Positions 36,609 through 50,565 of a stretch of 64,000 nucleotides of DNA are shown in pieces (within the stretch, counting starts at the first letter, position 1; each line of letters starts with the position of its first letter). The stretch is from assembly GCA_023846275.1 (NCBI GenBank), contig CM043875.1, forward strand, positions 22,138,593 to 22,202,592, read 5' to 3'. The position numbers and the translations under genes are program-made. The notes under the pieces are model-generated. The model did not search any database, was not told where the DNA came from, and saw only the letters and a program-made list of their open reading frames with translations. Source of the stretch: Vanilla planifolia (lineage: Eukaryota > Streptophyta > Magnoliopsida > Asparagales > Orchidaceae).

Positions 36609-36873
36609 TTAAACTAAGAGTTTATGATCTTCTAATTTGATCATCATGATTGCAATGCTCTATCTAAAATAAATCATATCTTTTTACTAACTAATCACTT
36701 AATTAACCTAATAACTAGTTCAACCTGGGCTGTGATAACCTTTAAACTAAGAGTTATGATCTTCTAATTTGATCGTCATGATTGCAATGCTCTATCTAAA
36801 ATAAATCATATCTTTTTACTAACTAATCACTTAATTAACTTAATAACTAGTTCAACCTGGGCTATGATAACCT
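36609..36873. repeat. Near-identical tandem duplication of about 133 bp
   Basis: TTTAAACTAAGAG starts at about 36609 and again at 36742. The two copies run collinear through GCAATGCTCTATCTAAAATA and TTCAACCTGGGCT.TGATAAC with only a few differences: one inserted T, A/G in GATCATCATG versus GATCGTCATG, CC/CT, and G/A in GCTGTGAT versus GCTATGAT. The similarity makes this a recent event in otherwise decayed DNA. Confidence 0.9.
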
Positions 36874-36972
36874 ACCAATATACACTAACATGTACATGAT
36901 ACCAAATAAAATATGTAATCAAGTTTATACATACCACAATACTAATATAACACCATAACTCACAGATAATTT

Positions 36973-37143
36973 ACAAATAAAAATAACATCACTATTAATA
37001 AATATCATGAGTTTGAAATTATAACTAAAAGACAACATAAAAGTTATAAATATCAAATCCAAAATAAAATGTATAATACAACCCAATATCCATCAAATAT
37101 AACCACAAATAAAAATAACATCACTATTACTAAATATCATGAG
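36973..37143. repeat. Direct repeat of 39 bp, 132 bp apart
   Basis: ACAAATAAAAATAACATCAC begins at 36973 and 37105, with 38 of 39 positions matching through AAATATCATGAG. The sequence between is only loosely similar, so this is an older duplication than the one at 36609. Confidence 0.7.
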
Positions 37144-37180
37144 ATGCAAAGTAGAAATGTCAAGCCAACTAGACATATAA

Positions 37181-37740
37181 TGTTACACCCTATATATGAT
37201 TCTTTTAATTTAGTAAATTTTCTCCACAATGTAATATTTAAATTTTAAATAAAATTTTAAATTTTGAAATTATTCAAATTTTAAATCCATGTTTAGTTTG
37301 AAATTTGAAATTAACTTTTAGAATACAATATTAGATTTGTTAAATAAATATATTATGAAAAACTCTTTAAGAGATAATTACAAAGTGGCCTCTTATGGAT
37401 AGGATTAAGGGTTAGTTAGATAATATATGAAAAAAAAGAAACAAAGTGGATAAGGAGCCTTAGCATGGCTAAGAGAAAGAGATAATTCCAAACTAAATAA
37501 CTTAACTAGATATAAGAAAGGGATTATTTAGCTATAAAAGGCTTGAAATAGTCATAATTAATCCAAGGAAGCACAAGGAGACCAAGAAAACCAAAGTCAA
37601 GAGCAAGGAAGAGAAAAAAGATTTTGTAAGCCAAATTATGAAGAGAAAGAAATCCAAAGTCATTTGTACCTCTACCTGGCTCAAGAGGCAAGAATCCTCA
37701 TGCCTTACACTTAAATATAGATGCATGTTAGGAATTAAAA
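37181..37740 (+). repeat. Start of another LTR-like sequence with a TATA box
   Basis: TGTTACACCCTATATATG at 37181 has the same TGTTACACCC head as the solo LTR at 29919. It is followed by AAATTTTAAATTTTGAAATT-type AT-rich sequence, common in gypsy U3 regions, and by GCTATAAAAGGC at 37531. The 3' end of this LTR could not be located. Similar AAATTTGAAATTTAAA runs recur at 39290-39420. Confidence 0.4.
37533..37539 (+). promoter_or_regulatory. TATA box of the LTR-like sequence
   Basis: TATAAAA in the context TTAGCTATAAAAGGCTTGAA, about 350 bases after the putative LTR start, with A/G-rich transcribed-type sequence downstream. Confidence 0.4.
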
Positions 37741-40700
37741 TCAAGTATTTTGATATAAATTACATGATATAATATCGGGTTGAGCAAGAATACAAAGAAT
37801 GAGCAATGCTTTCTATGTTATAGCTCTCTAATTGATGAAAAATTGTGATATGCTTGAATTATATTGCTAGAAATTCTATGCAAAAGCTCTCATTTAAGGT
37901 GAAAGAATCAAGATGTATGAAACCCAAGGCTTGTTTTATCAAAATCTTTGTTTTTCCATACTAAATTGAATGACTATGTTGAAGATAAGAGATGCTATGA
38001 TGTTTAGGATTAATTTTAAGCAATTTTATAAATACTGAATGTATGTATGATGTTAAGAGAATGCTAATTATGAGTGTCAATTTATGATTTTGTGATGAAT
38101 TCTTTAGTTAACTCATAATTTATATTGATGGTGTCTTAAAGCTTACTAAAGATTACAATGTTACATTGTGAGCGTCTTAATGATAGCATGACTTATGATT
38201 AAGAATAGTTGACACATTTTTGAATATTATTGATCTTCTTTAACATAGACGGGTTACTGAATTTTATGTTAATATAATTATCATGACGTTATTTTTATTG
38301 GAATTACAATCATTCTTACAAATTAAGAAAATCATGACATGTGCAACAAAGAAAAATTATGTTATGATGCTTTTATGGTCGATATATTTTCTTAGAAGTA
38401 TTAAGTGAATATACAAATGATAAAGCTTGGAAGAATTCAAAATTATTACACATTGTGATGATGAATGTAACTAAGAATAATTCTAATGATTAAGAAATCA
38501 TAATAAGAAAACTTAAAACAACTTAATATAAAGACTTAGAAATATTCTTCTTAAACTATACCATAAGACCTTATTATGACTTAAGCAAGATTTCCACCAA
38601 ACAAAATCAAACCTAGGATTATATTTTGTAACCAAATTGGGGCTAAATGGCTTTAGTTATGCCTTGAGGTTGAGTTGAAGAGCTCAGCCAAAGGTTTATA
38701 ATGCATGATTAGGCCTTAAAAAAGATCTTAGATGACTTTAGGATGTGGAAGAGCTCTCAAGTTTCTTATTAGAAGGGTTTGGGAGTCCCAATTAAGCTCT
38801 GAAAAAAGGGTAAAGCTAATGATGGTCTCGAATAGGTTTGGTTAAAGGAAGAGTTTAATTTAAAAACTTTAAGATAAGTATTATAGGTTTTAATATAAAT
38901 CATTACTTGAAGTTTGTGGAATTTTTCTTACTTCAAAAGATAATCCTAAATGGACATTTTAGTTGTCCAAAAAGGGAAGCTTTGGGTTAGTCCAAGGGGT
39001 TGAGTATAAGGCTCAATCATGGAAACAAAATACAAGAAAAGACCTAGAAAAGAACCTTATATGGCTTCCAAGGTAAGTAAGCTCTCAGGTTTTCTTGTAG
39101 GGAGCCTTGAGAAGCTTGAATTAGTCATGGAAGAAGACTATGGAGGTTTAGGTCTTGATTAAGTAAAACAAAAAACTTTAGGTTTGGTTGAATAAGAGTA
39201 GAAAACTAAGAAAAAAACTCAATCTAGCTACTAGACTTCGTTGGCTTAGACTTGACTTGAAAATTATATGATTGATGAAAAAAATCCCAAGATTTAAAAA
39301 TTTAATTATAGAGGATTTGAAATTTAAAAATTTTAAATTTTGAAGTCCTAAATTTGAAATTTAAATAACTAAAATTTAAAATTTAAATACCTTAAGTTTG
39401 AAATTTAAACCTAAGATAGAGTTGAGAACTAAGATCCTATATAGGGTATGGTAGATTAGAACTTGAAAAGATCTTGAATATGATTAAGATAAGAATAACT
39501 TAAGAATTAGGTAAAATAAATTCCTAAGATTTAAGATTTTATATGAATTAAATCTTAAAGTATGAAGTAAGATTGAATTGAGATTATGTAGTTGGTGAGA
39601 CTTTGAGCACAATAAAAATAAGCCCATGATTTGATGACACTCTCAATTAAATCCTAAATGAGAGTTGATTGAGATAGAGAGCTCAATTTTAACCTTAAGA
39701 GTGGTGTTAGCTCATACGAAGGGAGATCATGAGTAGACTTAAATTAGGCTCTTACGTCATGGATTGACACCCCCAATGATGATGTGAGAGGTGTACATAG
39801 TTTAGGAGAGACCTTTGGATGAATGGAGTGGCTTAATTTAGCTTGTGAGATAAGAGAGAATCACTAGTAAAATTCATGTGAACCTAAGTTAAAGATCAAA
39901 GACTATAACTTAAAGGGTTTGAGTTATTAATATATAACTTGAATAAGAACTCAAATAAACCAAAAGAATCTAGCAAGTCTCCTAGATTAAGATATGATCA
40001 TGGATTAGCATAAAATTATGAAATTTAAAAAAGGATGCTACCCTTGATAGATAGATTAAGATTTAGTAGAAACATAGGTTACTCTAAATAACATATAAGG
40101 TTTGAGGAGACCCAAATAATTGGTTAATAGTTTAGCATTTTGAAGAAATCTTTTATGATAAATTAGGATTAAGTAACCCTAGATAAATACAATAAACCAT
40201 AATAATATTAAGTAATCTATTAATGATGATAGACTAAGATGTAGTTGACTCCAATAATAAATCCTCAACTAGAGTGAGGTAAGTTAGATATATTATATGA
40301 TAGAACACCTACCAGGTATGAAGGTTACATGCTAATTACTAGCACATTATAGGAGACTATGGGTGTGCTTAAGCTTGTGGTAATTGAGCACCACATGTGA
40401 TAGAATTCTTTAAGTCCTACAAGGTGATCCATCTGATTAATGAAGCTTAGGTTAAGACTATTAGATAATGTTTGAAGGATTCTAGGTTAGTCAAGTACCA
40501 TAATAAGACATCATGAGAGATCATGGATGTATCAAAGTACTTATTTTATAGCACCATATGATTCTTGAGAACTCTTATAGCCTTATAAGATTGTTAATGA
40601 GATTAATAGAGCTCAGGTTAAGGGTTAATGAGATTAATAGAGCTTAGGTTAAGGGTTATTAGATCATATGATGAGATAGGAGTACAAGACTTAGGAAAAG

Positions 40701-43700
40701 TATCTCAAAGGCTTATAAGAAATGTTGCTATAGTTGCGATGAGATGCTATAAGATGTAATGACCACATCATCAACATCAGGCTCTCATTTGTCCATTGCT
40801 CTTAGTAAGAAACAAGTCTAAGTTTGGTACGATATGATCCTAAACTTAACAAGAATGAGAAGTTAGGTACAAAAAAAGATTTTCAATCAGAGGAATTACA
40901 CTTAGCAACATGGTAATAATGTATATAGGAAGTCTAGAATAGTCTTGACTTTTGAGTTGATCTAAGCTTCACCAATGTGAACCCATGAAAGCTATCTTTT
41001 GATGATCTGTGGTTTGGTTGGTCAATTGTTAATTTTTGTTGTTATGTCAAAAAGATGTATTTGTTATTGTTATTTGGGTAAGATAATTACTACTTAGGTG
41101 GAACATATGTCAATTGACAATGACTTTAGTAATGAGATAATAAAAGTGAAGTTTTAATTATGTCACAAAAAACTACATACAATCTAGCTAACTAGATGAG
41201 ATAAAAACACTAAATTCTATTTTAAACATTTGTGTATAACAATAATATAATAATATTTGATTAATGTTAATATAACTAATAATATTAAGTCTTTTTAAAA
41301 TTTGTCCTCAAATTAGATCCATAATGTAAGGTGACCAAATCATCCAACAACTATTCAATCCCATTTTCTATTAAATTTTCTCTAAATAATCCCCTTTTGC
41401 TTTTTGTAATTTCATATTTTTAGCCAGATTCATCCAAAATTCTTGGATTTAGGAATTTCTATACAACTTAAGTGATTCAATCAAAGTTGTTTTTCGTTAT
41501 TTTAGCTACTAATTTATAGGTTGAATTTTTCTAATGATTGGATCAAATAAAACAAATTGTCCTACCAATTAAGTTGGGTTAACATGTCAAAAAATTCATT
41601 TATAATCTTATTTTAGCAATATTTTAAGTCTTATTAAGAATCTCAAATTTACTTTAATTCTCAATTCATCCCCATTTTTGGTTTTGCTATTTTGGGCAAC
41701 AATTTGATGTTGGCTAAGATGGCTGCAAAATCCTCCATTTACATTTAATGGTGGCTTAAAGAAACAAACAACTTGAAGTTTTTAGATCCAAATGATGTAA
41801 GAATGCATCACTAATTATAAAAACATAAGGCATTTACATATATATCACTATAAATAGAGTAAAATATACACACAATATATAAACTTTTTTGTTATCAATA
41901 TACCACAAAAAAAACTTAAAAATTTATAAAAATCTTTGTTACATCACTCATATTATTTTTACGTTGATACTTTTGACAACTACAAAAAAAAAAGAAATTT
42001 TGTAGATAATTAAAACATTTTGTTACTAATATTTCACATAAAAATTTATCACATATTCATAATATTTTTTTATAACCAAAGATATTTTACTTAAACTAAC
42101 AAATGCATAGAGCCCAAATAAAACACAACTCATATCAAAAGATTCATTCAATACTATTTGATGTCAAGTGTATGTAACTTTCTCAATTCTTATGCTCCAA
42201 GCTTATTAATAAAAAATAAAATTTAAAAATGAATTAAATAATTATTTATTTGATATTTATCATTCAAAAATATTTATTTTAAAAACTTAATAAAAAATAT
42301 ATCTAACCAAACTTTAGCTTAATTATTTTTATTATTGCATTTAAATCTCCTTTTTAATCAATCTTTTAGTTATGCAATATATTGTGGCTGAACAAAAAAA
42401 GATCAATAACTTAATCTTAGAGTGAGGATAATTACATATAATGTTTATTTATAGTTGAATAAGGAAATTAGATAAAGATATGTTTCACAAGAATTTAGGT
42501 GAAAAAAATATATTAGGGAGAGAAATAATTTTATTATTCAAAGAGAAAAAGAATAAAGTTGGAAGAATAAACTCCTTAAAAAGAGTTAATATGTGTTAGA
42601 ATGTACAAATCTCAAAAAAAGGGTCTCCCAAACATTCTCTAGGATAAATAAAGAATAATTTTGGAAAAAAATGTTATGATAGTTATAATCATAACAATAA
42701 AAAGTGGTAAAAATTTTCTAAAGCCTCAGGTTGAATGATTGGTTGAGAAATATCATAAGAAACGCATTAGAAGGTGTTATAAAAAATAGTTTATGTGCAT
42801 GAACAATCTAAAGGCTAGTCAAAGAAAAATTATAAGCTAGTTATAAAAGGTAGCTTTTTTTAGAGAATATTAATTACACTCAGGATACTTCAATGGATCA
42901 AAATGTGTCATTCATCTAAAGGTAGAAGAGATATATTATTGGAATTGTAGCAGTTAAAAAATATGACCTTTTTGATTCCTCCAATCACATGTTGAGATAT
43001 ATGTAATCATGGATTCAATTCTTATAGATATACAAAAGATGTTGAAGGCTTAGTATGAAGATTAAGGAGGGAAGAGAATGGGTGAAGAAAAAATGTATCT
43101 AAGATAAATTTTATTTATGAAAGAATAAGTTATAAATGTTGGGGAAATTGATTGGTCTTTATCTCTTTTTACAAAAAGCTTATAAATGTCAAAAGCATAA
43201 ATCTCTAAAAAGAATTTCCAAATAATATATATACTAATTTTGTTAGGAAAAGATGGTTATGATGGTTACAATAAATGATGGCTAAAACTTTCTAGAGAAT
43301 AAGAGAAATTTGTTGAGGGAATATTTAGTTAGCGATCTAAAGAAATAGGAAATTGTTATGAAATTATTATTCCACTAGGAGGAGCGTGATGGCGAGTCCA
43401 AGAAAATATTAGAAATTTAGTGGACAAGGGGGATTTCTCAATGAACTTAATTTATCTCTAACACATGTCATTCACCTTATGATGCAAAATGTACAGATTG
43501 AATTATTATTACAAGTTGTAATTCAATGTGACATCTTGAAATGTTAAATTTGATATCATTATTAAAAAGGCATATCAAATATAACTAAAACAAATAATGT
43601 AAAATTATCCAATGACAAGGTACACATATAAGCATGCTATATTAGAAGCTCAACTATATAATATTTGATGGCCTAACAAAACATTAATCATTCACTTAAT

Positions 43701-45189
43701 CTCACAATTATTTGTTTAATAGAGTGACAATAGCTTCTTCATATAATGTGATATCTTGAATATCTAAAATTTTGCACTAGTATTAAAAGGTCGACCAAAT
43801 AGAGGGTAGAACCAAAAAATATAATGTTTATTGTTAACATGATAACATGAGTTAACATAAGCATGCCTATTAGAAGGTTATATCCAATAGAGCAATAGTC
43901 CTTGTAAAGTGCAACATTTAAGTAACATGAGCTATGATAGAGACCTCATATAAGGTTGCTCAGTACTCATGCTCAAGATCATCAATGGGATGTTATGATT
44001 ACCAAATTATGAAGTTTGGAAAAGATAGAAACAAAACAAGGTTCAGAAAGATTATAAAAGGTTAAAAGGTAAGAGAGGAAGGTTGAAGTGATGTGAAAGA
44101 CAATTTCTACCTATAACCTTGAAATCTTTCAAGAGCATTAGGTATAAGAGGATTTTGAGATTTGCATCATTCTAAGGCCAACCTAGTATCTTTTATTTTG
44201 GTTAAATATTGAAATCATTAGAAAAAGAGGTCCCATAATATAGATTTACATAAATATAGCTTTAGAGTATCACATGTCCAACTTTGTATTTAACATTTAG
44301 TTTGACATTTCTATTATTTTTCTATCATAGCATCAGTTCGTAGTTAAGTTCAAGACAAAGGTGAAAAGTTGATGTTAAAAACCTTGTGCATGTCTATGTG
44401 GGAAGAATTGTGATTGTACAAGAAATGTTTTATGAGGGCTTCCCTTACACATTTAATGATAAAAAAGATTGCCTCATATGATCAATTAATTCTTCTATAT
44501 GATTCATTCTATCTTCTCAGATGATCCATAATCCCTTCAAGATTATTTAGCTATTTGGATACATAGTTTTATGTCTTTTAATTTGTCATCTTTTTTTAAG
44601 AACTAAATACTTTGATACAATTTTATATTTTGTTTTAACAATAATAACATTCTATAAATAACCTTATGCTTAGATTTTGAGATAGTTCATATTTATGATA
44701 ATTTGAGCTGTCTTTCAATTATTTATGAGATTATCACAAATTTGTGTTACCATCTTCAATGATAATTCCTAGATTAAACATGTTGTCACTTTATGAGAGG
44801 AGTGGTATAAATTCCATTGAAAGAACACTTGCCACTTGTAAGACAAGGGACTCTTGGCATTTATACTTGCTTTTTTGGGTCTTGATAAGTACATTATAAG
44901 ACTAGAATAAGCATCAATCTTATTATCAATTATTTTTAGAAATGTTGAAGGCAATTATTTTAAAGTTTCATGTGAAAATTCAATGATGTGCGTTTCAGAT
45001 ATCATACAAAAATAATAGAAGTTTAGATTTTGTGCATACTAATAAACTTTACGTTAAAGATCATACAAAATATCTTTATTGATACGTGCACGATAACTAG
45101 GTCATCTATGTGTACGATTAATTTAACCAACTGCTAAAAGTAGAAAATAAATATCTTATGGCTAATCTACAATAGCCTAATATCAAGTC
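37741..45189. other. AT-rich repeat-derived DNA, no gene recognised
   Basis: The stretch is purine-rich on the plus strand from about 38600 to 40900, with loosely repeated blocks such as GAGCTCTCAAGTTTCTT (38749) and TAAGCTCTCAGGTTTTCTTG (39078), likely the body of an old LTR. From 41000 to 45189 it is AT-rich with faint internal duplications near 42500/43100 and 43540/43750. No open frame shows a domain. Confidence 0.4.
40593..40654. repeat. Tandem duplication of a 31-bp unit
   Basis: GTTAATGAGATTAATAGAGC starts at 40593 and 40624. The two 31-bp units differ by one base (CTCAGG versus CTTAGG). Confidence 0.9.
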
Positions 45190-45616
45190 ATCAGCCTAAT
45201 CTTTCTCTTCCCCTCACGCTCGAAAAGTTGAAGGGATGGGATCATAGGCCCATCTGTCGACCGTTTTCCGTTGGAGTTCGGATAATGAGGGTGGACTTCC
45301 TCGCCTGCTCCGTCTTCCATCTAGCCATCGCTCTGAGTGGCCACGTGGTCGGCATTCGAGCCTCGGTCACGCGCGTGCGGCGGATGGCGGAGGCTATAAA
45401 CATCAAGAGCTCGCCATTGCCTCCCCTCTTTCGCCGGCGGTCGGACAAAGGCATTCATTTTTTTCTTGTGTTTCATGTTTTTGAGCCGGTCGCCGGAGAA
45501 GAGGAGGGAGGGGCTTTGCAAGTGAAAACGTGCTCCTCTTCATGCGAAGATCAATCGATCGCGTCGGGCCTACCGGATTTGATCTGGAAGGAAAAGAAGT
45601 CCTCGGTTAATACGTA
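45190..45616 (+). promoter_or_regulatory. CpG-rich island: probable promoter and 5' exon of a plus-strand gene
   Basis: A sharp GC- and CpG-rich island lies in AT-rich DNA. TATAAA is at 45395-45400 in GGAGGCTATAAACATCAAG, followed about 30 bases later by a CT-rich start region (TCCCCTCTTTCGCC). The downstream sequence (GATCAATCGATCGCG, GATTTGATCTGGAAGG) looks like a plant 5' UTR. It ends at AATAC|GTAGGT (GT at 45615-45616), a possible splice donor, after which the DNA turns strongly T-rich on the plus strand for about 350 bases, as plant introns do. Two short upstream-type ORFs start at ATG 45479 and near 45541. An open frame of 129 codons across the island has no domain and is probably chance. 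The exon it serves may be the DUF1336 gene at 61393 or a lost gene. Confidence 0.5.
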
Positions 45617-48600
45617 GGTTCCTTTATTTTATCTTTTTGTTATAATTTCTACACGATTATACTTCGTCTTTTTTGTTTAGAACTTGTAATGTGAAGGTAG
45701 GCGATTGTTTTAACCTTTTTGCCCCCAAAGGTTGTAGCATTTTGAGAGTTGTTCATTCTGCGTGTGTTGATTTATTGTCAACCTCATAATGGAAAGCATT
45801 TTGGATTTCATATGAGCAAACTTGTTTCTTTTTACTGGACTTGCTTTTTGCATTGATGGAATTGAAGCTATCTTGCTGGTGTCATTTTATGTTTCATTAA
45901 CGTGGCATCGGTAGAATTTGATCGTTTGGTAGTTGCTCTTCATGAATATTTGCTTACAATTCTGTTTTATGGATACATTTTTCCCTTTCTATAGATTTAC
46001 TCCATTTGGGAATAAGTAGCCCCCTCAGCTCTGTTCGAATATCCAGCAATCTGAATAAGTATGCTTTAATGCATGGAGGAGTCCAAGTAATGTAATTTTG
46101 ACAAAAAAGACTAAGCTTATCGGTAGGGAAGGGGCTTACTATTACAACTTTTGTACCATCATATATTCCAACCACTTAAATTGATCAAAATATCAAGTCA
46201 TAGGTTAGAAACAATAAATGGATTCTAATGGGAGTCACGAAGAGCAAGAAGTCACTTGATGGAGCCAAAAAATTAGAAAGAAAAATTTAGAATATTTGTC
46301 TAATCGGATAGTTTAATCATGAGGATTGAATGGTGGTGACAAAGGAGGCACAATTGATATTTATCAGGAAAGCCTTTAGGCCATCTAAGTTCGAAGTAAT
46401 CACTCGTGATTGAACGTAGTTTTTGACTTTAAATGTGCAAAATAAGACAAAAAATATTAGTCATTTGATGATCATTTATGTTGAGCACCATTTTAATACT
46501 ACCCTTTTAGGCTAACAATGTGCATGATGATAACCTTTTCCCTCGAAGTAGGACATATTATGGAGAAGGTTCTTAGGGAGCCATGCTATGTGGAGTAACT
46601 TTCATGGATTAATCCTTGTGAAGGTAGTTTGACCTTATACCTTTTCTTTTGTATTGTTTGACCTTAGTTGTGGTAGTTCAATAATAGTTTCAACTGTCTT
46701 TACTAACTAGAGGAGAGTGTGTACGTTATTTTAAAAGTTGTATCTATCAAATATCATGCCAAATGAAGTATGGCATCAAAGTAGCTTTCTACTAACATAG
46801 TTGACGATTAAAGGAGTCATGAGATTGCTATTAAAGGATTCTCTTCTTTACGATTTTCTTTTTTTCTAGATATTTAATCTTCTTCTCTAGGTTGGCACTT
46901 ATAATTATATTTGAATTTTGATTTTTGACTTAATTATTTTGCATTGGATTTAAATCTTATTGAGAAGAATCTTTCTCTTTCTCTTTCTCTTTAATGAAGT
47001 ATTTGAATTACTTTTCTGATGTTTGGATTGCATCTTAAGTTGTGCATGCATTCAAGATGAGAAACCACAATTTCTGAGAAACACAAAGCAAAGTTAAAAA
47101 TCTCATTATTTTTTTATTCCATCATGAGGTTTCAAATAAATTACAATATTAAATCTAGATTCAAAAATAAAATAACAAAAATATCTATCATAATAAAAAT
47201 TACATAAATATACAAAATGTATAAAAATAATCAAAACTCGTAAGGGTCTTATATATGATCAATTACAATCCATAATAAATTAAAATGAGAAATAAAAAAA
47301 TATTATATTGCTAATGGAATCAACTCATCATCTTCCACTAATGTGGCTTATCCTGCATCACCATTTTCTTGTTTAGATATTGTTTTTTAGTGGCATTTTG
47401 ATCAAGAGATCAATTCTAGGTTCATTAAACCTAAAAATTATGAAAAGAATCAAGGAGACAAAAATACAAAAATTGTTCTCATAGCATGAAGCAACAAGAG
47501 CAATGCATTGGGCTGCGTGTGGTGGTTTGTTGTAGGTGTATTGATCAGGCACTGCACGTATAGGTGCAGACATGCACGCAGGAAGGCACAGTGTGCTGAA
47601 GTCCTGCACTCGCTAGGTGTGCATGTGTGGTAAGTGGACCTACTGCACTGTCATAATCAATGTGCGCACAAAGGGATTGTTAATGTGAATAGTGCCTACA
47701 CACATGAATAATACCCTCGTGGTAGCGAACATGTGTGTGCAGCATATGCACATGTGGGGTTAAGTACAAACTTTTATATAAAATGGTAAGAATGATATAT
47801 AAAGTAATTTAGAATTTTGAAATTCAAAATTTTGTAAATTTAGAACCTTGGAAGGAAAATATTTTGAGGAATTCAATTTCCTTATGACAAAAATCTTCTT
47901 CTCTTTCCTCTCTTAGTTTTTTGTTATTTTTAACACTTCGATTTTCGCTTTTATGACTAAAAAAAGGTCTATTGTCGAGAACTCAAGGTGAGAACATCTC
48001 GCAAACAGATTTTTATTCCAATTTCTTTCATTGTCAATGCAATATTGATGAGACTAACTTAAAAAATAAATTTTGTTACAAGCAGATAATTATCACAAAA
48101 GCAAATTTTAGTTACTAATGGATATTTGAAGTGTTGTGTATACATAGATTTAGATAATGAAAATAATAAATATTTGAGATGGAGCAAGATTTATGCACTT
48201 AGAATTAGATGAAGCTTAAATGTCCTTGCTCATGGTTTGGCTTAACTTACAAATCATGGAGATAATGGCTACTCACTTAGAGCTCATTATTTTCTACAAT
48301 TACTTGGGTTAGAATGTCAAATTTGTATCATTTGTAAAGTGACACTTAAGAATCATTTAATTTATGCTTGTATTCTCTTAACATATCAATGTTTTTGAAG
48401 TTGTAAGTTTTCTAATTGTATTAGGATATTAGTAACATCACTATAAATTATTCTAGATTAAATTAAAGCTTTGTTAATGAAATCAAGTTTAAAGCAAGCC
48501 TTATTTCTCAGTCTTATGGTCATACAATACAATATTTAATGTTGTACTTGTACGATTTGTGTTTAGGCTTGTAGTAATAGTTGGATTTGAAGTGCCATGA

Positions 48601-50565
48601 TTTCTATAAATAATGGTTCCATCATATAAGTGGGAGTTGTGTTTAGATTTATAATAACCGAGCAAACTCAGTCATACAAGGTATTGGCCTTGTACATGTC
48701 GTATTTGTATTATGAGAGTTGAGTATTCATTAGTATTGTATTATTATGAACTCTATTTTGTATGAGTGATGTATATTCCTCTTAAGATCTAAGATTTATA
48801 TAAGTTTTAGCATGGCTAGACATGTATGATATGTTTATCGTATCAGTATGACTATATTATCAATTTAGAACAAGTAACTGAGGCTTGGTTGTATAATTGA
48901 CCATCTATATACGAAGCTCAAGCTTAACTATGTTGAATTTATAATCGTCACATTTTATAGTACAAAATAGTGTTTTGTAATTGTACAGTTCACTCCACCA
49001 TATAAATAGTGCTAAAAGATTTGGATTAAAATGGCTTAATTGAGTCTTACGAATACAATGTCATGTATTATATGAGTATGATTATTACTTATGTGTTGTT
49101 GTTCTCCACTAAATATTAACATAACCATATGATCTTGCATCTTATAGAATTTTTCCGAGAGCTGGCACTTGGTGAAATTAATTATCGTAAGGTTGCGATC
49201 CACATTCGCACTTGTACAGTCTATTTGAACAATGGAAATGGGTTGCACGAACTTGTATTATTTGTGATTATCTAGTGCGATATCTTCAGAACTTAAGTAA
49301 TATACTAAGAATTTGTGTTGCATAGTACATATATATTTTTTGTACTTGTAAGATAATCCATTAACAGTTGATTTATGCTAGTCATATCGTCGCATTGCTG
49401 GGACGATCCTAGTTTTATGCTTTTCATTCTAAAACAATCTTTGTGACGTATTTGCACGAATGTAATGTTAAAGATGTTAATGTTATTTTAAACATCTTTG
49501 GAAAGCTCAATTAGATGTTGGAAGCCTCGTAACTGACTTTGGAACTCTCATTAAGTATAAATAGGAATGTATTTGAAAGAAAATAGGTTAATGATACGCA
49601 TTGCAAAATCATAAGAAAAGAACAACTTAATGTGACCATTCTCTCTTTTGGAGTTCTTGCTTGTTCATGTGACTCATCTTTCATTGTTGTGCATCACTCT
49701 TTATTCGGATCATATTGATAATATCTTTTATTTATTTAGGTTGGTACCACTCTTGCTTTAAAGATTTAAAGGTATAAGATTATTGTACGCTTTGTTGTTT
49801 AAGAGATATAAACTCTTTGTATTAGTTAAAATTATTGCTTTATTTTTTGTCTTCTCTGAGTACTGTTGCTTGTATTTGGTTTACTCCTACTAACTACCAT
49901 AAAAAGGAGTGGTCTAGTGGAAGCTTGGTTAGGTTGACTAGGGTTGAAAGTTAGCACAAGTTTGGCCAAACAAACTAAAGAGTTCTTGAGCAATCCCTTA
50001 TTTGCTTACTTGCTTTGAGTTGTTTCCTTTTTTCATTTTGTAACAATTGTGGTTTTGTAGTTTTGAAAAGATTGTCAAGTTTTATAGCTTTTTGATTAGT
50101 CTTCTTGTTATTAAAATCACAATTCACCCATCTCTTATAGTATTTTGATTCTCACTTATTTAACATATTTTATACAAGTAGATCAAATCTTTACAATAAG
50201 ATTGAGAGAAAGCTGTAGTTGAAGACTAGAACTTTGTTCCTTAGATAAAGAACACTTGAGAGAAAGAATAAGAGGAGTCAAATTTAATGAGAAAAAAAGT
50301 AGGAGTATAATTCATGAATTAGTACAATTATAAATTCAAATGTTAGAAATTTTTTAAAAAATGATTTTGAAAACCAAAGAACTAACTCCCAAAAATGATG
50401 TCCCATATTTCCTTCCATGGATGAGAAAGTTAGTGGAAGGCTAAAGTTAGCTTTCATAGGGTATGACATTTAATAAGACAATGTTGTTTATTAGGTATTC
50501 TCCACACCGTTGCAGAATTGGTAGATATGATTAAAACAAAAAGATGTGATAGTGTCATTGGAGAT
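45617..50565. other. T-rich intron-like start, then repeat-derived DNA
   Basis: The first 350 bases are T-rich and resemble a plant intron. A short CTTTCT microsatellite lies near 46972-46992. At about 47490-47765 a GC-richer patch is dense in TGCACG, GTGTGCA and TGTGTG words. At 48500-49400 GTACGAT-type words recur. At about 49580-50140 a copia-LTR-like end (AATTCACCCATCTCTTATAG) appears. No coding sequence is supported. Confidence 0.4.

Noticed and set aside
42500-43900. Loose direct repeats about 630 and 210 bases apart
   Set aside because: Similarity is low and restricted to AT-rich words; it cannot be separated from composition by eye.
45228-45617. 129-codon frame across the CpG island as a protein
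   Set aside because: GC-rich DNA is open by chance on both strands here, the TATA box lies inside the frame, and the peptide shows no domain. A 5' UTR is the better reading.
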